DNA of 64,000 nucleotides from Coriobacteriia bacterium (GTDB lineage: Bacteria; Actinomycetota; Coriobacteriia; Anaerosomatales; SLCP01). Below the pieces are notes generated by a model. That model was not told the DNA's origin. It saw only the letters and a list, made by a program, of their open reading frames with translations, and searched no databases. Shown piece after piece: positions 48,374 through 56,083 of the stretch. The DNA is taken from NCBI GenBank assembly GCA_007121015.1, contig SKMN01000004.1, positions 1-64,000 of the forward strand. The letters are read 5' to 3'. A program made the translations under genes and the position numbers. The first letter of the stretch is position 1; the number at the start of each line of letters is the position of its first letter.

Positions 48374-49606
48374 TCAGGACGCGCTTCCGCCCTCGGCGGG
48401 CTTGTCCTTGCCCGGCGGCCGCCTGCGCCGCCTGCGCCTGCCCGAAGAGCCCGTGCCAGCGCCCTTCTGTTCCGAACTCCTGGCCGCGCCAGCCTTCTGG
48501 CCGCCACCGCCCTCGCCCTGTGCAGCAGGAGCTTTCTGTTCCCCGCCGCTCTGGGCCTTCTGCTCGCCGCTTCCGCCACGACCCTTGCCGCGCCGCCGCT
48601 TCGAGCGCCGACTGCCACGCGACGAACTGTCCTTCTTCCCAGCATCGCCACCATCGCCGCGCCCATCGCCGCCAGAAGGCGACTCCGCTTCGGCCGTGGC
48701 GACCGCAGCTGCGACCTTCGACGGTGTCGAAAGCCGCGCGAGCATGCTGTTGGCCCGCGGGTCGTCGAGCGTATCGAGCGCCTCGCGGCTCACCTTGCAC
48801 GGACACCCGCGTTCGCACTGCATCACCGCGAGCGGCACGGAGATCGAGCCACCCTCGGCGAGCCTGATCCGGACGGTCTCCCGCGGCGTATTCAACTCGG
48901 CGACCTTCCCGTCGCCCAGTGGCGTCTCGACGGGGGTGCCACGCTTGGGAGCCCGAGACTTGAAATCCTTGTACGCCTCGAACTCATAGCGCAGACAGCA
49001 CATGAGTCTGCCGCACAGTCCACTGATTTTCAAGGGGTTGAGCGGTAAGTCCTGTTCTTTCGCCATCCGGATCGAGACCGGCTGGAACTCGCCCGAGAAC
49101 CGCGCGCAGCACAACTGCTGCCCGCAGTGGCCGAGACCGCCGACCATGCGGGCCTCGTCGCGTACTCCGACCTGGCGCATGTCGACGCGTGCACGCATGC
49201 GCGAGGCAAGCTCGCGCACGAGGTCCCGGAAGTCGACGCGCTCTTCTGCCACGAAGTAGAACACGACCTTCTCGCCGCCGAAGAGGAACTCCACGTCGAT
49301 CGGTTTCATCTTGAGCTTGTACTTGCCGATGAGCTCGCGGTACACGCCCATCGCGTCGCGCTCCTTTTCGGCGAGCTCCTCGGCGAGTGCGAGGTCCTCG
49401 TCGGTGGCGACGCGCACGACGGGCTTGAGCGGCGTGGGCAGGTCGGAGACGGCGACCTCGTGGACGCCCTCGAGCACCTGCCCGAGCTCGATCCCGCGTT
49501 CGGTCTCGACGATCACGGTGTCACCTGGCTCCGGCGTCGTACCGGCCGCATCGAAGAGCAGCACCTTGGGTGCGAACTTGAGTTTGACTCCCACTACCGT
49601 GGGCAC
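48374..49606 (-). CDS. RicT/YaaT-like PSP1-domain protein with basic low-complexity C-terminal tail
   Basis: PSP1 domain (LGHCGQQLCCARFSGEFQPVSIRMAKEQDLPLNPLKISGLCGRLMCCLRYE), followed by a ~100-aa RGSRRSKRRRGKGRGG...RRRRRRRPPGKDK tail. Confidence 0.9.
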   Translation of the reverse strand: MPTVVGVKLKFAPKVLLFDAAGTTPEPGDTVIVETERGIELGQVLEGVHEVAVSDLPTPLKPVVRVATDEDLALAEELAEKERDAMGVYRELIGKYKLKMKPIDVEFLFGGEKVVFYFVAEERVDFRDLVRELASRMRARVDMRQVGVRDEARMVGGLGHCGQQLCCARFSGEFQPVSIRMAKEQDLPLNPLKISGLCGRLMCCLRYEFEAYKDFKSRAPKRGTPVETPLGDGKVAELNTPRETVRIRLAEGGSISVPLAVMQCERGCPCKVSREALDTLDDPRANSMLARLSTPSKVAAAVATAEAESPSGGDGRGDGGDAGKKDSSSRGSRRSKRRRGKGRGGSGEQKAQSGGEQKAPAAQGEGGGGQKAGAARSSEQKGAGTGSSGRRRRRRRPPGKDKPAEGGSAS

Positions 49607-50721
49607 GTAAGGACCTCCCGGATGTCGAAGAGCATGGCCTCGATGGCCAGCTGGGGGCTCACATTATACGAGATGCGGCGCCTCGCCTGCTTGACCGCCG
49701 CAAGTGCACGCGTCGCGGCAGCGGGAGTGATGACCGCGGCTACCTCTTCCATCGCGTCGGCGACGTCGCGGTTGGCCACGAGGTCGCCCACGCCTTGGGA
49801 GAGGACCAAGCAATCCCTCAGCCAACTCTCGGCGATGTTGAGCACCTCGGTGACGCCTTCGCGTTCGCGCGCGGTGAGTTGGCGCTTGTGCCGGTCCTCG
49901 AGCGCCTTGCCGCCGCTCTTCCCGACGAAGTCGACGCGCTCGCGGACCTCCTCGGCCTGGAGCGCCTTGAGCTCGTCGAGGGGCGCCTTGACCGCGGCGA
50001 GTAGTCGGCGCGCCGCCATCAGGACGTCGTGCTCGTCGTAGACGGAGAGGTCTTTGAGAGTCCCGAGCATGTGGTCGCGCGCGAGTCGCCGGGGGACCGA
50101 GTCGAGGAACTCTGTTGCGCGCGCCAACACGCCTCCGGTCGCCGCGAGTGCGGCGGTCGCCTCGGCCTCGCTCGCCCCGGTGCGCTCGGCAAGGAGCCGG
50201 GTCGCGTCGTGTGGCGAGAGCCTGCGGAACCGCACCACCTGACAGCGCGAGGCGATCGTGGGGGGTACAGCCTCGTATGTCGTGGCGAGCAGCACGATGA
50301 TGACGTGGTCGGGCGGTTCTTCGAGCGTCTTGAGGAACGCGTTGGCGGCGGACTCGTTGAACGAATCGGCGGCCTCGAGGATGTAGATGGTGCGTTCCCC
50401 CTCGACCGGCGCCAGGTTGACGTCGTGGATGATCTCGCGGATCTGCTCGACCATGTAGGTAGCCGCGCCCTCCGGCGCGACGTTGCGGACGTCGGGGTGG
50501 AGTCCGCGTTTGATACGGCGGCACTCTGCGCACGTGCCGCACCCGTCATCGGCGCAGATGATGGCGCACGCGAACGCACGAGCCGTGCTCTTCTTGCCCG
50601 CACCTGCAGGACCCGTGAAGAGGTACGCGTGCGAGATCGCGCCGCGGCGCACGGCGGCTGCGAGGTACTCCGCCACGCGCGACTGCCCGACGAGGTCGTC
50701 CCATACGGACCGGTTACCCAT
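49594..50721 (-). CDS. holB: DNA polymerase III subunit delta'
   Basis: WDDLVGQSRVAEYLAAAVRRGAISHAYLFTGPAGAGKKSTARAFA; zinc motif CADDGCGTCAECRRI. Confidence 0.92.
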   Translation of the reverse strand: MGNRSVWDDLVGQSRVAEYLAAAVRRGAISHAYLFTGPAGAGKKSTARAFACAIICADDGCGTCAECRRIKRGLHPDVRNVAPEGAATYMVEQIREIIHDVNLAPVEGERTIYILEAADSFNESAANAFLKTLEEPPDHVIIVLLATTYEAVPPTIASRCQVVRFRRLSPHDATRLLAERTGASEAEATAALAATGGVLARATEFLDSVPRRLARDHMLGTLKDLSVYDEHDVLMAARRLLAAVKAPLDELKALQAEEVRERVDFVGKSGGKALEDRHKRQLTAREREGVTEVLNIAESWLRDCLVLSQGVGDLVANRDVADAMEEVAAVITPAAATRALAAVKQARRRISYNVSPQLAIEAMLFDIREVLTCPR

Positions 50722-51370
50722 CGGCACGTTCCTCCAGTACCGTCGCAATCACGGGGATGCGCTTGACGGCATCGACCACCCGACCTGCGACCTCATCGAC
50801 CGTGCCGTTCGCGTCGACGACCACGACCCGGTCCGGCTCGGCGGCCGCGATCGCGAGGAAACCGTCGCGCACGCGGTCGTGGAATGCGGCGTCCTCGGCT
50901 TCGAGGCGGTCGGCGCCCAGGCCGGTCGCGCGACAGAGGCCCTCGGCCGAGTCGAGGTCGAGCAGCACCGTCACGTCGGGGAGGTGTCCTGCCACGGCGA
51001 ACCTGTTGAGCATCGTGACCTCGTGGAGCGGAAGGCCGCGACCGTACCCCTGGTAAGCCGTGGTCGAGTCCACGAACCGGTCGCACACGACGACGTGACC
51101 GGCAGCGAGCGTCGGCCGGATGGATTCCGCGAGCAGCTGGGCGCGGCTCGCCTCGTAGAGGAGGAGTTCGGCCCGGTGGTCGAGTTCTGCGTGTGCGGGA
51201 TCGAGCAGGATCGCGCGGACCGCCTCACCGACCCTCGTACCGCCCGGTTCGCGGACCTCGGTCACCGCGAGTCCCGCGTCCTGGAGCGTCTCGGCGAGCC
51301 GCTTCGCCTGCGTCGACTTGCCGGTGCCCTCGCACCCTTCGATGGTGATGAACACTCCCCTGACCATCAT
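50714..51370 (-). CDS. tmk: thymidylate kinase
   Basis: VFITIEGCEGTGKSTQAKRLAETL, TEVREPGGTRVGEAVR, VVCDRFVDSTTAYQGYGRG. Confidence 0.94.
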   Translation of the reverse strand: MMVRGVFITIEGCEGTGKSTQAKRLAETLQDAGLAVTEVREPGGTRVGEAVRAILLDPAHAELDHRAELLLYEASRAQLLAESIRPTLAAGHVVVCDRFVDSTTAYQGYGRGLPLHEVTMLNRFAVAGHLPDVTVLLDLDSAEGLCRATGLGADRLEAEDAAFHDRVRDGFLAIAAAEPDRVVVVDANGTVDEVAGRVVDAVKRIPVIATVLEERADG

Positions 51371-51969
51371 GCACTCACCCCCCGATGGCCGCCCGGCTGA
51401 TCCGCGCCGGTCGCCACCGTTTCGTAGATGTCGGCTCCGTGGGAGTCTATGCCCACGAACGCCGGGAGCCGGTCGAGCTCGAACCGCACGAGTGCCTCGG
51501 TGCCGAGCTCCGGGTATGCGATCACTTCGGCGCTCAGCACGTGCGTGGCCAGTAAGGCCGCCGCGCCTCCAACGGCCACGAAGTACACCGCACCGTGCTC
51601 GACACATGCCGCGCGGACCTCGGTGGAGCGCGGACCCTTCCCTATGGTCGCGACGATGCCGGCCGCGAGCAGTGCCGGTGTGAACACGTCCATCCGCGAG
51701 GCGGTCGTCGGCCCGACGGCTCCGGCGGGGCGGCCAGCCGCCGGCGGCGTGGGACCAGCATAAAAGAGCGTCTGTCCCGCCAATCGGTGCGGAAGCATGC
51801 CGTCGCGCTCGAGTTCGGCCACGATACGTGCGTGCGTGGCATCGCGCGCCGTGAACACCGGGCCGCTCAGGGCGACCGCGTCGCCGGCCTTCAGATGCGC
51901 GAGCGACTCTGCTGACGCCGGGAACCGTACCTCGGTCGCCGGTATGTCGGTGTGCCGATCATCTTTCAC
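51367..51969 (-). CDS. Fe-S-type fumarate hydratase / tartrate dehydratase, beta subunit
   Basis: LSGPVFTARDATHARIVAEL, LFYAGPTPPAAGRPAGAVGPTTASRMDVFTP; GTG start 51969. Confidence 0.92.
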   Translation of the reverse strand: MKDDRHTDIPATEVRFPASAESLAHLKAGDAVALSGPVFTARDATHARIVAELERDGMLPHRLAGQTLFYAGPTPPAAGRPAGAVGPTTASRMDVFTPALLAAGIVATIGKGPRSTEVRAACVEHGAVYFVAVGGAAALLATHVLSAEVIAYPELGTEALVRFELDRLPAFVGIDSHGADIYETVATGADQPGGHRGVSA

Positions 51970-53416
51970 ATGGACTTCCTTCCACGCACCCCCGCCAGTC
52001 AAGCGTCCTGAAAGCATACACCGCGGCGCCGATGACAACGAACGCCGCGACCACGAGCACCATCTGCTCGCCGGTGACCGGCGGGATCACGCCACGCGCC
52101 TCGGCCACCGCGCTCACCTGCCGTACCGCCAGTTCGCCGAGGGGCGCGACGGCGACCATCGACCCGAGGAGCGAGACTCTGACCACCGCCTCCAAGGCGG
52201 TGAAGACCCGGCCGCGGATGTCGTCGTCGACCGTGTTCACGATGTAGGTGTTTCCCGAGACGGTCACCACCGCGATGCACACTCCCGCCGCGACCGCCGC
52301 GAGCGCGGTCACGACGTACCAGCCCACGAGGGCGAACACGAGCATCGAGCAACCGAATGCCGCGACCCCGCCGCTGAAAAGGAGTTGCAGAGGCATGCGA
52401 GCGGCAAGACGCGGGACGGTGAGCGCGCCAGCTACCATGCCGAGTGCCATGAACACCAGCACGAATGTCTGGGGAGCGGCAGCGAGCGTCTCGAGCCACC
52501 TGTGCTCCCCGACCAGCAGGATCGGATCAGCAAGCGTACGCTGGACGCGCACCAGCCCGACCGGCACGATGGCCCCGCCGCCAAGGATCGCTACGGCGAT
52601 CGTCGCGAGAAAGCCCCGGAGTTCGCGGTGGCCCTGGAGGAACCTGAAGGATTCGCGCACGTCGGCGCCGAGGAGACGGAGGCGGAAGCGGGTCTGCGGA
52701 CCTTCTGCAGTGTCGGCGATGCGGATGCGCACGATGAGAGCGGCCGAGACGAGGAACGTCATGCTGTTGAGCACGACACCAGCGAGCGGGCCGAGGAGGG
52801 CAGGTCCGAACGGGCGCAGGAACGTCTCGACGAGCGGGAGACCGGAGTCGAGAAGGACGCGCACGACCGCCTCGAAGCCGGCGAGGATGGCGCCGGACGC
52901 GGTGAGTCCGACGAGCATGGAAGCCTGCTGAGTCGTGTACGCGAGCCCGTTCGCCGAGGCGACGTCCGCAGGCCGCACGAGGCGCGGGATGAGCGCGTTG
53001 CGCGCTGGATAGAAGAAGAGCGAGGCGATCTCCATGAGCAACACGATGAGGTAGATGAACACGAGCGACTGCGAGAGGAGCAACCCGAGCGTGAGCGTGG
53101 CGCGGGCGAGGTCGCACGCGATCATGAGACGGCGACGGTCGAACCGGTCGACGACCACGCCCGTCACGGAGCTCAGCACGAGCGATGGAGTAAGTTTCGC
53201 GATGAGTATGCCGGCAACGGCGAGCGGCGAGCCCCCGGAAAGCGACGTCACGAGGGGGATCAGTAGGCCGATGACGAGCCAGTCGCCGACCCCGCTCACC
53301 GCCTGGGCCGCCCACAGGCGTGCGAACGCGCGGTTGGCGATCAGCCGACGGTACGCACCCCGCGATCCGGCGAGCGCCTCACCGGCTCGCGCTCCGAGGG
53401 GGCTCCGGGAACCCAT
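51959..53416 (-). CDS. MFS transporter (DHA3/EntS-like)
   Basis: Multi-TM, FARLWAAQAVSGVGDWLVIGLLIPLV, VVVDRFDRRRLMIACDLARA. Confidence 0.86.
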   Translation of the reverse strand: MGSRSPLGARAGEALAGSRGAYRRLIANRAFARLWAAQAVSGVGDWLVIGLLIPLVTSLSGGSPLAVAGILIAKLTPSLVLSSVTGVVVDRFDRRRLMIACDLARATLTLGLLLSQSLVFIYLIVLLMEIASLFFYPARNALIPRLVRPADVASANGLAYTTQQASMLVGLTASGAILAGFEAVVRVLLDSGLPLVETFLRPFGPALLGPLAGVVLNSMTFLVSAALIVRIRIADTAEGPQTRFRLRLLGADVRESFRFLQGHRELRGFLATIAVAILGGGAIVPVGLVRVQRTLADPILLVGEHRWLETLAAAPQTFVLVFMALGMVAGALTVPRLAARMPLQLLFSGGVAAFGCSMLVFALVGWYVVTALAAVAAGVCIAVVTVSGNTYIVNTVDDDIRGRVFTALEAVVRVSLLGSMVAVAPLGELAVRQVSAVAEARGVIPPVTGEQMVLVVAAFVVIGAAVYAFRTLDWRGCVEGSPCER

Positions 53417-53418
53417 CT

Positions 53419-54258
53419 CTACCGGATCTCGATGCTCGCACTACGCACCGCACAGCAGCCGACGTTCACCGCCACCGGGAGTGCCGCGATGTGGGCGGGA
53501 GCGGTGAGCACGTGCACGGCGAGAGCGGTCGTGTCGCCACCGAGCCCGCCCGGTCCGATACCGAGCCCGTTGACCTCATCGAGCAGCTCCGCCTCGAACA
53601 CGGCGACGTGTGAGTCGGGGTGCGGCTCTCCCACCGGGCGCAGAAGCGCCTTCTTCGCGAGCATGCCCACCTTGTCGAACGTCGAGCCGACGCCGACCCC
53701 CACTACCAGCGGCGGGCACGCCGACGCCGCCTTCGCGGCGACCGCCTCGAGCACGAAACGGCGCACGCCCTCCTCCCCCTCTCCGGGAGCCAGCATCCGG
53801 AGAGCCGAGGCGTTGTCCGAACCTCCGCCTTTGAGCATCATGTGCACGGTGACCCCGGGTCCCGGACGCGTGACGATGTCGAGGAACGCCGGCGTGTTGA
53901 AGCCGGTGTTCTCACGATCCGTGAACGCGTCGCGCGCGAGCGAAGCCCTCAGGCCCGCCGATGTATACGCGTCTGCGACGGCGGCATCGACAGCTTCCTG
54001 CAGGTCACCGCACACGCACTGATCGGCACCCACCTCTATCAGGACCCACACGTACCCGGTGTCCTGACAGATCGGCACGCGGTCATCGCCCGCGATCGCG
54101 GCATTGCGCACGAGTTGGCCGAGGACCGCGCGCGCGCGGGGGGAACGCTCCCGTTCGACGGCGGCTTCCATCGCTGCGAGGATGTCGGGCCGGAGCTCGA
54201 CCGCCGCACGCGGGATCGCCTCCCGGACCGCCGCTGCTATGTCCGCCGAACCGACCAC
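53419..54258 (-). CDS. Fe-S-type fumarate hydratase, alpha subunit
   Basis: VPICQDTGYVWVLIEVG, TGFNTPAFLDIVTRPGPGVTVHMMLKGGGSDNAS, LGIGPGGLGGDTTALAVHV; GTG start 54258. Confidence 0.92.
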   Translation of the reverse strand: MVGSADIAAAVREAIPRAAVELRPDILAAMEAAVERERSPRARAVLGQLVRNAAIAGDDRVPICQDTGYVWVLIEVGADQCVCGDLQEAVDAAVADAYTSAGLRASLARDAFTDRENTGFNTPAFLDIVTRPGPGVTVHMMLKGGGSDNASALRMLAPGEGEEGVRRFVLEAVAAKAASACPPLVVGVGVGSTFDKVGMLAKKALLRPVGEPHPDSHVAVFEAELLDEVNGLGIGPGGLGGDTTALAVHVLTAPAHIAALPVAVNVGCCAVRSASIEIR

Positions 54259-54271
54259 GGCCCCCCTCGCG

Positions 54272-55201
54272 TCACAGTCCGGCCGCGGCGACCGCCTCGG
54301 CCACGCTCGTGGCAGAGGCACGCAGCGCTGCAAGCTCGCTCGCGTCGAGGTCCAACTCGGGGATCTCGAGCACCCCGAGGCTTCCGAGTGCGGCGGGTAC
54401 CGACAGGTAGACGTCCTCGATGCCGTAGTGGCCCTCGAGGCGCACGCAGCTCGACAGCACGGCTCCGGTATCGCCGAGGATGGCCTCGAGCATCGCGACG
54501 ATCGACGCCGCCGGCGCGTAGAACGCGCTTCCCGTCTTGAGGAGCGCGACGACCTCAGCGCCGGCGTTGACGGTACGGTCCACGAGCGCCTCGACACGCT
54601 CTGCGGGCAGAATCTCGGTGAGCGGCGTGCCGTTGACGGTACTCATGCGGGGAAGCGGCACCATGGCCTCACCGTGGGCGCCCACCACGAGCGCATCGAT
54701 CGTCTCGGTGGGTGCGCCGGTCTCCTCGGCGATGGCGAACGCGAAACGGGCTGAGTCGAGCACGCCGCCCATGCCGAAGATGCGCTGGCAAGGCAGCCCG
54801 GAGACCTGCCACGCGAGGTGCGTCATGACGTCGAGCGGGTTGGTGACGCACACGAAGATGGCCTCGGGCGACTCCTCGATCGCGGCGGGGATCACCGAAC
54901 GCACGATGGCTGCGTTGGCGGCAAGCAGGTCCTCGCGGGTCATGCCCGGCTTGCGCGGCAGTCCCGCGGTGACGACCACGACATCCGAGTCCGCGGTGTC
55001 AGCGTAGTCGTTCGTACCCGACACGGTCGGCGCGAAGTGTTCGACCGAGCGGCTGTGCATCAGGTCGAGCGCCTTGCCCTGCGGCAGGCCCTCGGCCACG
55101 TCGACGAGCACCACGTCGGCAAGGCCCTTCTCCAACAGCAGGAACGCTGTGGTCGCGCCGACCTGGCCCGCACCGACGATCGTCACCTTAGGACGTGCCA
55201 T
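54272..55201 (-). CDS. mdh: malate dehydrogenase
   Basis: KVTIVGAGQVGATTAFLLLEKGLADVVLVDV; CVTNPLDVMTHLAWQVSGLPCQRIFGMGGVLDSARF. Confidence 0.93.
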   Translation of the reverse strand: MARPKVTIVGAGQVGATTAFLLLEKGLADVVLVDVAEGLPQGKALDLMHSRSVEHFAPTVSGTNDYADTADSDVVVVTAGLPRKPGMTREDLLAANAAIVRSVIPAAIEESPEAIFVCVTNPLDVMTHLAWQVSGLPCQRIFGMGGVLDSARFAFAIAEETGAPTETIDALVVGAHGEAMVPLPRMSTVNGTPLTEILPAERVEALVDRTVNAGAEVVALLKTGSAFYAPAASIVAMLEAILGDTGAVLSSCVRLEGHYGIEDVYLSVPAALGSLGVLEIPELDLDASELAALRASATSVAEAVAAAGL

Positions 55202-55294
55202 GTGTTAGACCCTTTCCTCGAGAATAGCCTGCTGCACGGATTCTATCACCGACCGTCCCTAGCACCGATGGTCCCGCCGAGGAGGTCGCGCCTC

Positions 55295-55321
55295 GGACTC
55301 GGCGTGCGTCACGCCGAGTCC
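55295..55321 (-). terminator. strong hairpin directly after the 55322 gene stop codon
   Basis: GGACTCGGCGTG-CGT-CACGCCGAGTCC, 12-bp perfect stem, no U-tract. Confidence 0.6.
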
Positions 55322-56008
55322 TCACGACAGGTCCGCAGGGTAGTCCACCGGAGGCTTGCGCCCCTCGTGCGCCGCGATTCGCTGGACGAGCATCGGCGGC
55401 GGCTCGGGCAGCGCAAGGTCGGGTTCGGGGGCGGGCAGTGGGACCTCGACGTCGACCATGAGGACCTCGTCATCGGCCGAGGCCGACTCGGCCACGAGTT
55501 CGCCGAGATGGATGATCGCGCTCGTTCCGTCGTGCGCCGGATGAACCACCGTCCCGGAGCACTCGGCCAGCACGACGAGACCGGCGAGCGCGGGGGCGCA
55601 CTCGAGCGCGTACTCGAGTATCGCCTCGGCCTGGAGTTCGGATTCGGCGCCCGGCCGCCACACGACCGAGTCGGCGCGCGCCTCCTTGATGCGGGAGGCG
55701 GTCTCGGGTCGCAGACACGCGTCCCCCGACGCAAGGGCGGTCGTCCCGAGCGGGGTCTCGACGATCCGCCCCGTGGAGTCATCGTCGGCAGCGAATGAGA
55801 CGAGCAGCGCGGCGCCCTCGGCACACCCGTCGATCCCGGCGAGCAGGACCTCTCGCTCGTCCAGCGGCATCCCTGCCAGCGACGGGGGACGCGGGCACAC
55901 GATAACCTCGGCGTCCTGCTCGCACGCAGAGCGAGCCGCTTCGGTGAGCGCCGCCACGTCGGCGGCGGCATCCCCCCGGCAGCGGTGGTGAAGGACAGCG
56001 ATACGCAC
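55322..56008 (-). CDS. nitrilase/carbon-nitrogen-hydrolase-fold-like protein, divergent
   Basis: VRIAVLHHRCRGDAAADVAALTEAARSACEQDAEVIVCPRP resembles the CN-hydrolase N-terminus; catalytic residues not clearly conserved. Confidence 0.5.
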   Translation of the reverse strand: MRIAVLHHRCRGDAAADVAALTEAARSACEQDAEVIVCPRPPSLAGMPLDEREVLLAGIDGCAEGAALLVSFAADDDSTGRIVETPLGTTALASGDACLRPETASRIKEARADSVVWRPGAESELQAEAILEYALECAPALAGLVVLAECSGTVVHPAHDGTSAIIHLGELVAESASADDEVLMVDVEVPLPAPEPDLALPEPPPMLVQRIAAHEGRKPPVDYPADLS

Positions 56009-56083
56009 GAGGTGTCTCCCCTCTCTACCCAGCCACACGGGACCCTTCCGAGGAGATACCCGAAAATCGCACGGGACACGCCG

